Source of the DNA: Boesenbergia rotunda
Lineage: Eukaryota; Streptophyta; Magnoliopsida; Zingiberales; Zingiberaceae
Length of the DNA: 64,000 nt
Reading direction: 5' to 3'
Assembly: GCA_024364735.1 (NCBI GenBank)
Contig: JAGFNQ010004005.1
Span: forward strand, 566,507 to 630,506
Part shown: positions 1 to 10,634 of the stretch, in pieces
How the letters are laid out: each line of letters starts with the position of its first letter
How positions within the stretch are numbered: the first letter of the stretch is position 1
Program-made: the position numbers and the translations under genes
Notes under the pieces: generated by a model
What the model saw: the letters and a program-made list of their open reading frames with translations, nothing else
The model's database searches: none
What the model was told of the DNA's origin: nothing

Positions 1-1530
1 TCTTGGATCCCCTGCTTGATCTTCTGGATCTCTGGGTCTTGACTTGCTTTCTTGTATATCTACAAGCAGGGTTGACTCTAGGTCAATGCAGAAAGTTGCC
101 CAATTATTACCTCGACTCAAAATCCTTTATTTCTTTCTGAAGTGGTAGAGACAGTGATGATAGGGACATCAGTGCTGCACAGGATTTCTGCTCAGTGCAT
201 CTGCCACTTTATTGCTTTACCTGGGTGGTAGAGGATTTCACAGTCATAATCTTTGACCAACTCTAGCCACCTGCGCTGCCTCATATTCAGATCCTTCTGA
301 GTGAAGAAGTACTTCAAACTCTGATGGTCTGTGAAGATTCTGCACTGCACTCCATAAGGTAGTGTCTCCAGAGCTTCAGTGCAAAAACCACAGCTGCTAG
401 CTCAAGGTCATGAGTAGGGTAATTCTTCTCATAGTCCTTGAGCTGTCTGGAGGCATATGCTATACTTTACCGTCTTGCATGAGGACAGCTCCAAGGCTCA
501 TCTTGGATGCATCACTGTAGATGTCAAGGCCTTGTCACTCTTTGGAACAGTCAGGATGGGAGCACTAGTCAATCTTTCTCAGTTCTAGAACTGTGCTCGC
601 ATTTATCTGACCACTCAAACTTCTGATTCTTCTGGTCAGGCTGTGAGGGAGAGGCTATTCTGGAAAAGTCCTCCACAAATTTTCTGTAATATCCTGCCAG
701 GCCTAAGAAGCTTCTGATTTCACTGGCATTCTTGGGTCTACACCAGTTGCTGACTGCTTCTATCTTGGCTGGATCAACTTGAATGTCTTCTTTGGATACA
801 ATGTGGCCTAGGAAGGTCACTTGATCTAGCCAAAACTCACACTTTGAGAATTTTGAATAGAGCTTCTCCTGCTGAAGGATCTGCAGCACTATCCTCAAGT
901 GTGTAGCATGGTCCTCTGGAGTCTGTGAGTATATGAGAATATCATCAATAAATACAATGACGAATTTATCGAGATACTCCCTGAAGATGTGGTTCATCAG
1001 CTCCATGAAGACTACTGGAGCATTGGTTACTCCAAAAGGCATCACTACAAATTCGTAGTGGCCGTACCTTGTCCTGAAGGCCGTCCTGGGGATGTCACTT
1101 TCTTTAACCTTTAGCTGATGATACCCAGAACGCAGATCTATCTTCGAGAACACTGTAGCCCCTTTGAGTTGATCAAATAAATCATCTATTCTAGGAAGGG
1201 GGTACTTGTTCTTGATGGTTACCTTGTTCAGAGCTCTGTAGTCTATGCACAGACGCATAGACTCATCCTTTTTCTTGACGAAAAGTACAGGAGCTCCCCA
1301 GGGTGAATGACTCGGCCAAATGAAGCCCTTGTCTAGTAGCTCCTGGAGTTGCTCTTGTAATTCCTTCAACTCTGCTGGAGACATACGATAGGGGGCCTTC
1401 GAGACCGGACCGGTTCCTGGCACAGCTCGATCTCGAATTCCACTGCTCTGTTGGGAGGTAGTCCAGGTAGTTCTTCTGGGAAACTTCTGGATATCGCAGA
1501 CTACCCGTACATCCTCCTGCTTGAGTCTTC
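1..1530 (-). pseudogene. Gypsy-1 reverse transcriptase and RNase H remnant
   Basis: The frame at 569-1423 encodes most of a Ty3/gypsy reverse transcriptase. It shows CIDYRALN, PLPRIDDLFDQL, the SKIDLRSGYHQ block, the catalytic FIDDILIYS (an F-I-D-D form of YxDD) and the GLAGYYRKFV connection motif. Upstream coding sequence is displaced by a one-base shift near 1425, so the start at 1423 is not the real protein start. Downstream, 1-568 still resembles RNase H in pieces but has no long frame. It would copy element RNA into DNA in the cytoplasmic particle. It cannot do so as it stands. Confidence 0.88.
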
Positions 1531-1538
1531 CTTTGCTT

Positions 1539-2150
1539 CTAGTCCACTATGCGTGCAAGGAAACCAGCACACCCTTGCTCTAGCATCTGGTGGGCTGCCA
1601 AGGCTGAGAGGAATTTCTGAGTCTTCCTCTTTGGGGCTCCTTGAAACTCGAATGGTGGTTCTCCTTCTGGGCTGAAAACCACCTTCCTTCTACGGCAGTC
1701 CACTGAAGCGCTGTACTTACTGAGGAAATCCATGCCCAGTATGATGTCGAAGTCTTGCATCGCAAGGACTATCAGATCGACATATAGCTCTCGGTCTGAA
1801 ATCTTGATTGGCACAGCCCGGAGCCGCTGGGTGGATTCCATGATTTCCCCGTGAAGGGAGAGTTGTCAGGAATCTGGACTCCCAACTCTCTGCAGGCACC
1901 TGTAACTTACTAGCAAAAGGTACTGATACGAAAGAATGGGTCGCCCCAGTGTCAAACAGTGTAGTAGCTAAATGCTGAAAAATAACTATTTGACCTGTTA
2001 CGACCGTGGAGGCGCTGGCAGCTTCTTCCTTCGTGAGGGAAAAGACTCTGGCATTGGTTGAAACTGGTGCTGCTTCCAACCTTCCCTGACTGATTGAGGT
2101 CCCTCCAGTATAGTAGGCATGTATGTAACTGAGGCTTGCCTCCATACTGT
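1539..2150 (-). pseudogene. Gypsy-1 retropepsin-like protease region
   Basis: A retroviral-type aspartic protease is split over two frames. The frame ending at 1717 holds the active-site DTGATHSF. The frame at 1539-1841 holds the second half, ending in the conserved ILGMDFLSKY block. A shift near 1850 separates them, another near 2150 separates the protease from gag, and a TAG follows at 1539. The family cleaves the gag-pol polyprotein. It is broken here. Confidence 0.8.
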
Positions 2151-3241
2151 ACGGACTGCTGAGGAAGTACCTTAAACTTGTTTGGGCAGTCTTTGGATCT
2201 GTGTCCCTCTTGTCCACATGAGTAGCATCCAGTTACACCCAAAAGGCATGCTCCTGGATGGGTCCTCCCACACTTAGGACAAGGTGGATACCTAGCTTGC
2301 TTGTTCTCTGGGTTTCCTTTTTGGCTGCCAGGCCACTGCTTCCTTTTGTGGTTCTTGTTCTTCCAGTTCTGGTTATTTGGCTGAGGCTTCTGGCCTCCTG
2401 TTGTCTTGTTCTCAATCAGGACTGGCTTCTGCTGTGTTTGTTGTGCCTTGATGCTATTCAGATAGTGCTCTGAGATTAGGGCACTACTGACCAACTCCTC
2501 GCTGGTCTGGGGTCGGTGCGTCCCGCTGTTCACGTTGAGTGCTATTTCAGGGTTCAGCATGCGGAGCATCAGTCTGACTCGCTCCTTCTCTGTGCTGACT
2601 AGCTCTGGGCAGAGGCGAGCTAGTCTGTTGAACTTCGCGACTGCTTCTCCCACTGGTAGGTTACCTTGTCTGAACTCCATGAAGTCCTCGTAGTGCTTGT
2701 TGGTAACCCGCATGTGGAAGAACTCCTCATAGAACTCTTGCTCGAAATCTGTCCAGCTCATCTGGTTGACTATCCTCTTACTCTTGACCCGCTCCCACCA
2801 CATACGAGCATCTCCAGTTAGGCAGAAGGAGGCACATTTGACCTTCTCGACTTCTGGCCAGTCAAGAAGCTCCATTGTGCTCTCTAAAGTCTTGAACCAA
2901 GCCTGGGCATCCCAGGGCTCAGTCGTGCCTGAGAAGCTTTCAGGTTTCAGCCTCTGCCACTGGACGAGGTATGCTTCTTGTCTTCGGTTCGCGGCAGGGG
3001 TCTCCTGTGTGACTGGTGGAACTTCAGCCACCACTGGAGTTTCCACTCCTGCTGTGGGTGGTGTAGGGGGCACTGGGTGCTGATTTGCCATCAGTGTGGC
3101 GATGGTCTTCTGTTGCTCTGAAATCTGGGCTTGCATTTGAGCAATGACTGCCATCAGGTTTGGCTGTTCTGTGCCAGGCTCATTGTTATCTTGAACTGGA
3201 GTTCCGTTCCTTGCATTAGGAGCTCGGCCTCTTCTTGCCAT
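2150..3241 (-). pseudogene. Gypsy-1 gag (capsid and zinc knuckle)
   Basis: The protein starts MARRGRAPN at 3241, the first Met after the primer site. It carries a Q-rich region predicted to coil, then the retrotransposon gag block with WDAQAWFKTLE and MWWERV, and the EFRQGNLPVGEAVAKFNRL stretch. A CCHC knuckle (CYSCGQEGHRSKDCP) comes near residue 345. The frame runs on to 1952, but the last 60 or so residues are out of register with the protease, so a shift lies near 2150. Gag of Gypsy-3 at 62357 is clearly homologous. The knuckle binds element RNA during particle assembly. Confidence 0.88.
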
Positions 3242-3521
3242 CTAATAATGCATAAGGGAACAAGAAATCACTACTACATCTCTAGGTATAAACTTGTCTT
3301 CTTACTTAGTAACCTAATATCCATTCTAGGGATTAAACATGATTCCATGATACTAAGGTATTAAACATGCTTCCTTGTTCTATGCGCATATGAGTAAGTA
3401 CTTAAGCATTTCTCTATACTGCAATTAAATAAAGGAGCAATAGAAACTAAAACTTAAAACTTTCTTACTTGAAGACGGCAAGGTTGATGCTGATGTGTGT
3501 GTGATGCTGGAGAATGGGAAC
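3242..3521 (-). other. Gypsy-1 untranslated leader
   Basis: Non-coding sequence between the primer-binding site and gag. No ORF or repeat is seen. Confidence 0.6.
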
Positions 3522-3536
3522 TGCTCTGATACCAAC
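3522..3536 (-). promoter_or_regulatory. Gypsy-1 primer-binding site (iMet tRNA type)
   Basis: The minus strand reads TTGGTATCAGAGC directly after the LTR end, the standard plant site complementary to the 3' end of initiator methionine tRNA. Confidence 0.9.
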
Positions 3537-5677
3537 TGTAGCGACCCCGCCTTCTCTACCTTAGACGGACCGCTACTTGTCTACTTCTTGACTCTAATGC
3601 ACGACTAAAAATGCGGAACTTTCTTTATCTTTTTTTTTTTATGTATTCAATCTATCTAAAAATGATATTCTAACTTTAATAGTCATGCATGATACAATGG
3701 CACATTACTAGCAATTCTAACCATTTAAACTCATCACATAAGGTTCTATAACATTACTAAAGCACTATGGAATATGCATGCAACTTTTCTAAGCATATTT
3801 AAAGCAATAAGACTTAATTCGAAACTAACAACATCTTGGCACATGCAATAATATTTCTAGAACTTCGTAGAATGTAATTCTTACTTTTCTACCGAATTTA
3901 CAAGCATTTTAAGCACAATTAGGACCTAGTCCAAAAGGGAATAATAATAAGCTCAAGAATAAGTCTAAAATGCAATGTATCCACATGTTAAACTACTCAT
4001 GCCCTTGCTCATCTAGTGCATTCACAAAAGTATGCATACTAATTGAAATGACATGGAATCTTCATTCTACAAAATTGAGCATGTAAAACTATCCGAAGCA
4101 TAAATGTTTAATAAACTCCATAACACAATAACTTGGAATTTGGAACTCTTAAACATTGCATTTCAAATAAGCTAAACTGTCTCGTCCCAAGGATCTCTCC
4201 AAGGTCAGCCACCACACACACGTCACTCAGCACCGCCTCGTCACCTTCCTTCAGAATTGCTTGTCTTTACCTTTACCTGGAGTAAGAGGAAATGCAACTA
4301 ATAAGCATAAAGCTTAGCAAGTACTATCTAGCTCACAAAATCTCGAAATGTGCAGGCATGCTTTTTAAACAATATGAAATCACATGAGATACTTTTATGC
4401 TTAAAAGAAACACCAAAACATGTATAACTCAAAACATGCATACTCAAGCATTAATAAGTCTTAACTCACTTTCTCTTGGCTTAACATGAAACTTTAGCAA
4501 TTCTTTAACTTTAAATCTTTCTTTAACTTTTAGAAAACTTCCTTAAACTTTAGAAAAACTTTGCTAAAGCATATACTTGAAAATAATAACTCACTTGGAT
4601 CCACTTAAGACATAAGTACCATCTTATGCGCGTTCCCTAAAAGGTTGGGGTAGCGAGCCGCCAATCCTAATAGAGCAGACCTTGGTCTACCAGGGCCAAG
4701 ACCTTGGAATTGGACACCTGGATTTCTTTAACGACGCCCTTGGACGCCGGGTACTGGCCTTAGAAAATAAAATAGCTTTTCTTTCTTTTCTTCCTTATCT
4801 TTAAATGCCTTGGCATTTTATCGAACACCTTGTGTGCCCAAATCCCTAAGTCTTGACTTTTGGGGATTTCGTAAGGCCTTGGCCTTCTCTTTTCTTTTTC
4901 TTTATCTTTCTTTTCTTTTCTTATAGATTTCTTAGACCCTAAACTCACATAGGGTACTCCATCAAATATATATAAGCATATAATGAACTAAGATCACATG
5001 CAAAATCTTAAACTAAAAGTAAATATCTCTTTTAAAAACTTTTAAGGGAAAATTCTTGCGGAAAACTGCCTCTTACTGCAGGTGAGCAGTACTTACCTTG
5101 ATTTCTTGGACTTACAACCGAAATTAGACGACTAGGGCTCGGGTGAAACTTGAGATCTCTACGAACCGTCCGCGCCTACGTGTTCTTCTCGTCGAGACGA
5201 ACGAAACGCTCCGACCCCCCTTGAGATTCCCTTAGCCGGCGCCCCTTAGGAGAGAAGAGGAGGAAAGAAAACCTAGGTTCCCTTTTGTTTTCGCCGCCCC
5301 TCCCTCGCCCCCTTCTCGTACGCAGCCGAAAATTCTCCTCCAAGGGTTTCACGCGACTTAAGCGGGGTTTAAATACCTCTTCATGAAAAAACGTAACTAC
5401 TCTATAAAATTATTTCTCTCCACCTTTTGTTGTGCTTGATACCCTAGCCCAGCCGGTCACTTGCGCGCCCTTAAGGGCTTGCTCCTCCTGTGGTCGTGAG
5501 TTCGAACCCCTCTGCTGCCCTTTAAAGTTTTTCCTTTTTTAAAAATACTAAACGGACTTGGAAAATTCCATAAAAATATTCTAAAAATTCCTAAAAATAT
5601 CTAGAATATTTCTAAAACATTTTTAAATAGTTCTAAGGACTTTAAGAACTTCAATATGGAAATTTCGGGGCGTTACA
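3537..5677 (-). repeat. Gypsy-1 5' LTR (2141 bp)
   Basis: The minus strand begins TGTAACGCCCCG at 5677 and ends at 3537 beside the primer site. The first 250 bases match the LTR that starts at 63289 on the plus strand, so both ends of the window hold the same family. A tRNA-like unit lies near the LTR start on the opposite strand. Confidence 0.9.
5438..5532 (+). promoter_or_regulatory. tRNA-like Pol III unit antisense in Gypsy-1 LTR
   Basis: On the plus strand, opposite to the LTR transcript, TAGCCCAGCCGG at 5445-5456 fits the A-box consensus TRGCNNAGYNGG. GTTCGAACC at 5500-5508 fits the B-box consensus GWTCRANNC. A T-run follows at 5528-5532. Box spacing is about 10 bases longer than in a short tRNA gene, and the acceptor stem is not convincing. 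It is tRNA-like or SINE-like, not a tRNA gene. Activity is inferred only. Confidence 0.55.
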
Positions 5678-6055
5678 TCAGCAACCCTTTCTGCTCTTCT
5701 CCTCTACGCCCTTTTGTTTCTCCGCTGAGCACAGGTGACACCATCTCACAGCAGCCTCCAGCTGCTTACCTGCCAACGTCAGCTACCACTGAGCTCTCCC
5801 TGGACTCCCTCCAGTCAGCAGCTCCAGTCTGCAGCTCCAGCCGTTGCAACCTGAGATGGAAAACGGACAAACCTGCTCCAAGGAAAGGCTACCTTTGACT
5901 CTCCTTGAGTGTTTGAATCCTTCCCTGTCACCTGCAGCTTAATCAGATCATTAGAGCAGTATATCAAATAGAAAATCAAGCATCAGAGATGAAACGCAGA
6001 GAATTGGATACGTTCAGACGCGATCAGAGCACCTGACAGTGCATTTTGAATTAAA

Positions 6056-6656
6056 ATGATCGGTCATTGGACCGATCAGAGAGCCACCTGATCGGTCACC
6101 AGACCGATCAGGCTGGGTTCAGACCGATCAGGCTCCGTCCTGATCGGTCCCCAATGCTGAATCAGAAATTGCGATTTCTCTGGGACTCTCCTGGACCGAT
6201 CACCAGACCGATCCCAGGTTGTGGATCGATCACCAGACCGATCCACCCCTTTGCTGGGCGATTTCTATGCTTCGCAGTCCAAACCTCCTGATCGATCACT
6301 GTACCGATCAGGAAGCCTCCTGATCGATCACCAGACGATCAGGTCATGACCAGACCGATCAGGCTCCGTCCTGATCGATCATAGTGAGGAACTCGCGATG
6401 CTGGATCGTTCTCCAGAACGATCTGCACAGTGATCCAGATCGGTCACCAGACCGATCAGGAGCAGATCAGCAGGGGAACTCAACCTCACTGTGTGCTCCC
6501 TGATCGGTCACCAGACCGATCAGGAGCCAAGCAGTGGGTGAAACACATACTCCCTGATCGATCACCAGACCGATCAGTCATCGCTGGATCGGTCACCAGA
6601 CCGATCCACGAAGGAGCACCGTGCCAACTCTCTGATCAGTGACCAGACCGATCCAG
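6056..6656. repeat. Hairpin array, GATCGGT/ACCGATC stems
   Basis: About a dozen units have the plan GATCGGT, a six-base CACCAG-like loop, then ACCGATC. Outer stem bases vary in matched pairs: GTGG with CCAC in one unit, CCTG with CAGG in others. One unit near 6404-6423 has GATCGTT paired with AACGATC, a compensated change. The array recurs at 16216-16796 in the 5' LTR. Confidence 0.9.
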
Positions 6657-6659
6657 GGG

Positions 6660-7110
6660 CTCCAACCTAGCCCTCCAAGCTAGGGTTTCATCCAACCTAG
6701 CCTTCCAAGCTAGGACCTGACCCTCCAAGCCAGGATTTTTTACCTAACCCTCCAGTTGGGACTTTTCACCTAACCTTCCATGTTAGGACTTTTCACCTAG
6801 CCCTCCAAGCTAGGACTTTTCACCCAACCTTCCGAGTTAGGACTTTTCCACACCTAGCCCTCCAAGCTAGGACCTGACCCTCCAAGCCAGGATTTTTCAC
6901 CTAACCCTCCAAGTTGGGACTTTTCACCTAACCCTCCAAGTTAGTACTTTTCATCTAGTGCTCCAAGCTAGGAATTTTCACCCAACCCTTCCGAATTAGG
7001 ACTTTTCAACACCTAGCCCTCCAAGCTAGGATTTTTCATACCTAACCCTCCAGGTTAGGATTTTCCAACACCTAGCCCTCCAAGCTAGGATATTCCATAA
7101 CATGCCTAAT
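6660..7110. repeat. Hairpin array, CCTAGC/GCTAGG and variants
   Basis: More than a dozen units have a near-constant CCTCCAA loop and a six-base stem, spaced by GACTTTTCAC-like linkers. Stem forms include CCTAGC with GCTAGG and CCTAAC with GTTAGG, both fully paired. CCTGAC with GCCAGG and CCTAAC with GTTGGG are partly paired. The same array lies at 16801-17243. Confidence 0.9.
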
Positions 7111-7204
7111 CCTCGATCAGGACTTAACCATAATCATAATCATCAACCTAAACTAAAATCGATGTCAACACCAAAACAACAATCAGGGTTAGACTGCATC
7201 AACA

Positions 7205-7940
7205 ATCTCCCCCTTTTTGTTGTTTGACAATTCGATTTTAAGTTTAGTGATTCTCAATCAATTTCTCAACTTTCAGAATCATAGGGGAATCAAGATCCTC
7301 CCCCTACAATATAATCATCCTAAACTTAACCAACCACACTCTCCCCCTTTGTCGAACACCGAAAAGGGTCTAGAGGGGCTGTTAAGTTTAACCATACTCC
7401 CCCTCAATCCTAAGGGTATCCCAAAACAACAAAGATACGATATGAATTTTTGATAAAGATATGAATACATATGACAAGAGTAGGGCATGGTAACACAAAC
7501 ATATGTATCATATGGGCAAGGCATTATAAGCAAAATCATAAGCATGCATAAATATAGAATGAGGCATACAGACAGATAGTAATCATGTGAGCACATATAA
7601 GCCAACATCCTAAACATGATAGGGCAAATATAAAATACATGCAAAATATCAGATGCATCATATCGCATCAAAGGCAAGACAACTCAAAAGAACTGAGTAC
7701 AATCAAATATAACACTCATCATAACAGTCAATGTCATCAATCCCCCGCGTGCTCATCGTCTGAAGAATCAGCAATATATATAACACCCCCTGGTGGAGGG
7801 CTGCTGGGGGACGCACCATCAGGAAACATATGATGATACCACTCCTCATACCATGTGTCTTGTCATGCGCTGATCTCAGAGACATCAGATGCTAGAGCAT
7901 CGAGACTGCGATCGAAAGATTGAAACTCTGAGTTGACCTC
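7205..7940 (-). other. Copia-1 3' untranslated region and polypurine tracts
   Basis: The minus strand reads AAAAAGGGGGAGAT at 7205-7218 next to the 3' LTR, the primer for plus-strand DNA synthesis. Similar purine tracts recur at about 7297-7305, 7338-7349 and 7396-7405. Multiple tracts are a known Sirevirus trait. The rest is AT-rich and non-coding. Confidence 0.8.
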
Positions 7941-9396
7941 CTATCGCCAGAGCTCAGAAATGTGTAACTCGTGCTGCAGCATCCGCTCTAGCTCCGCAAC
8001 CTGCCAGCGGAGGTCAGGAGCCCACTCATCGTAATCTGCTGTAACAGCGGGCCGCTCCTGAGCATGGTCTGCTCCTGGTAAGTCCCCCACGCATCTTCGA
8101 TCCTTCCACCGTAGCCCCTGCGGCCCGACAACAATGCCGGTCTGAGCGAGCATGTGACGATCCAAGCGGCAGTCCTGTCGAACCATGGGCACAATACGAC
8201 CCTGTGAAACATCGATACCTACGGACTGCAGCCAAGCAGTAATGATATGGCCAAAGGGTATGTAAACCGTCTGACCATACATCTGGCTATGGATGATGAT
8301 GGAGAAATAAAGAGAAGTCACTGGATCAAAGTCTAACTGCTGATGCATCCCATAGAGCATCAAGCAGTGGGCTGGATGAATTTCGTCTAGGTGCTTTGTA
8401 GTGGTAGGAATAAGACAATTTGTGATAATCTTGAACAAGACGTAATGAGTGGGAGAGAGATGGAGAGCAGGAAATATGGGAAAGTCACGGTCACGCTCAC
8501 TGGAACCCCTTGTCCTGGGATGGCCTAGAAAATGCTCATAGATGGAGTCAGGAGTGATTCCATCAAAAGGAACTGGTAAGGGATCCAGAAGATAGGGATA
8601 GAGTGAAAAGACATTCTCGGACCGGCGACATCCAAGAAAGGTAGTGAAAGCAGATAGAGTAAAGTCAAGGTCAATACTAGCGACATGGGTCCTCCACCCC
8701 GTGCCCTCTCTACTAACCATATTATTATAAAATTCAGAGACCAAATCAAAGTTTATTGGCCTCTCTAAGAAAAGGATGGGTTGAAGCTCATAGTACTCAA
8801 CAATTTGTCGTATCGTGGGACAATGTTCGTAAATGTAGGTTTGATCCACCGATCGACATGGCATAAGTTTGAAAGTATGCCATTGAAAGTCTAGAGCAAA
8901 ATGGATATTCTGAAATCGGGTATGCGGAGGCGGTGGTGGTCTTGATGGAGGTGTAGATGATGAAGGACCTTTGCCCTTTGATCTTTCCTCTAATAGTTCC
9001 TTTCCCTTAGATGATTTTCTAAATATTAGAATAGCTCACGACAGCAGATTTGATCAGGAGAAGTGAATCGAATCATGATATAAGTTAAGGTTTGATCAAA
9101 ATATAAGATGTAATCAAAGACCCAATCAGAGAGCATGATCAAGACACAATAAGCAAAAGAACACAAGGCAAGACATGATCATATGAAGATCACAAGATTC
9201 AATCATAGGAGAGATAATCAAGTGAGCATAAGTTAGAATTGATCAAAGTTAGGACATGACAAAGGTGGGTCACGGACAAAACAAGAGGTCACGGCACAAC
9301 ATAAGAACACCAAAATAAAAACCATGATTAGCGCAAATCATATACTATGAACTAATTTGCAAGGGAAACTAAACCAAAAACTCACTTTGGTGCCAT
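7941..9396 (-). CDS. Copia-1 extra ORF, plant transposon-protein-like, probably spliced
   Basis: A 307-residue frame (8864-7941) lies in the sense orientation between pol and the 3' LTR. It resembles the 'putative plant transposon protein' family: RPINFDLVSEFYNN, a central DFTLSAFTTFLGC stretch and PIFPALHLSPTHYVLFKII. The frame stays open upstream of Met 8864 through a basic, then proline-rich stretch to about 9018. There an acceptor (TTTAG, AG at 9019-9020, branch-like CTAAT just before) meets a donor GTGAGT at 9385-9380. Splicing would join a short first exon (ATG at 9396-9394) in frame. Intron 9019-9385 is inferred. Function is unknown; an env-like position does not make it an envelope. 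Confidence 0.55.
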
Positions 9397-10634
9397 TGAT
9401 GGTGATCTAAGATGATCTTGAAAGATGGAAGGAGAGCTCATGCAAGAAGAAGCTCTCGGTGCAAGACAGAAGCGCAGAAACCTTGAGCAAGTAGAGAACT
9501 TGCAGAGAACAAAGAAGAGCTCGTAGAGATCTTCGCAGGAACTCGCACACAAGGGAGAGGGAGACGCAGGAATAGGGCTCACGCACAGTAGGCAGATGTA
9601 CAAGAAAGAGTTTTCGGCGCTAGGGTTCGGCAATGAGGGGTTTTGGAAGAGTTAATCGGTTGGTGGATCGGTCCACCAACCAGACTTTAATGCGATTGAA
9701 TGGATCACCGTTCGATCTGAGAGCGTCCAGACCGATCAGGCACTGGCCTGATCGGACTGGCCTGGTCCTGATCGGTCGGGTGACTGATCATGCAGGCTCC
9801 TGATCAATCGGCTGATCGATCAGGAAGCGAACAGTAGGGTTGGATGATATTCGAGAAGCCCTCCTGATCGGTCTGTGGACAGATCACCACAGGGTACCAG
9901 ATCGGTTCGGGGACCGATCCAGGCAAGCACAGAGTGTTTGATCAGGATTTCGTTAAGTCTTTGTGACCCCTCTGATCGGTCTGTGGATCGACCCCAACAG
10001 GATGGAGCCAGATCGATTCGGGGACCGATCAGCCCTATGCCTGACCGGTCCAGTGACTGATCAGCCCTATGCCTGATCGGTCCAGTGACCGATCAGGGTT
10101 CCTGAAATTCCCTGATACGGTCTGAAACTTTCAGTTTCAGACATTTACACAATTTCTGAGGGGATCTGATGAAAGATGTCAAACTTGGAAGTGATCCCTT
10201 GAATAAAATTGATCCCTAAACAAGGATCAAAGGTCCTTATGGTTTGAACAAACACTTTGCTCCACCAAAGTGGAGTCAAACTCAATCAACAATCATTCAA
10301 ACAAATTCAAACAAGATTGTGCCAAATTCAAGTTTCCAATCAAGTTTCCTTGATTGGAATGTCCAAGTATGATCATGGAGCCAAATACACATATGTTATG
10401 CATTGGTTTTCCCCATATTTGGTCACCGAAGTGATTTTTATCTCGTCAACTTAATTTCTCAAGGGATGCATTGACATTTTGAGAAATTGAGTTGATCCTA
10501 GCATCTCACCCCATATCTAGCAAACAAAAACGTTTTGGTAAACCTTATAGTTTGTGTGAGATGTCCCCAAAGTTACCCAATTGTTTCCCAACAATTAGAA
10601 CTTATCATGAAGGGTTTTGAATGTATTTTGAAAA
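9397..10634. other. Non-coding spacer between Copia-1 pol and the extra ORF
   Basis: No convincing gene. An 83-codon frame at 9382-9633 shares the Met at 9396 but has no recognisable domain. The stretch 9655-10110 is a hairpin array, listed separately; 10110-10634 is AT-rich unique sequence. Confidence 0.6.
9655..10110. repeat. GATCGGT hairpin array inside Copia-1 body
   Basis: Degenerate units of the same palindrome as in the LTR, for example at 10072-10095 where CTGATCGGTC and GACCGATCAG frame a short loop. Some loops read CTGTGGA rather than CACCAG and are closer to those in the Athila LTR at 43341-43396. It lies just upstream of the extra ORF in the sense direction. Confidence 0.75.

Larger units (their letters stand above)
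1..5677 (-). mobile_element. Gypsy-1, Ty3/gypsy (Tekay-like) element, 5' part
   Basis: Read on the minus strand: a 2.1 kb LTR, an iMet-type primer-binding site, gag, protease and reverse transcriptase, then the window edge. The LTR begins TGTAACG and ends CTACA. The element has landed in the 3' LTR of Copia-1: sequence resuming at 5678 matches the intact copy of that LTR at about 15836. The other LTR and integrase must lie to the left of the window. The clade is inferred from the long LTR, iMet primer site and gag layout; no chromodomain is visible here. Confidence 0.9.
5678..7204 (-). repeat. Copia-1 3' LTR (cut by Gypsy-1)
   Basis: Closely matches 15836-17342 along its whole length. It starts at the polypurine tract at 7204 on the minus strand and is cut by Gypsy-1 at 5678. 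The remaining part should resume left of the window. Two hairpin arrays fill its centre. Confidence 0.93.

Noticed and set aside
5438..5532. True tRNA gene
   Set aside because: Acceptor and anticodon stems are not convincing and box spacing is long; called tRNA-like only.
6056..7110. CRISPR-like spacing of short palindromes
   Set aside because: Units vary, spacers are not unique, no cas genes, and the array lies in a plant LTR.
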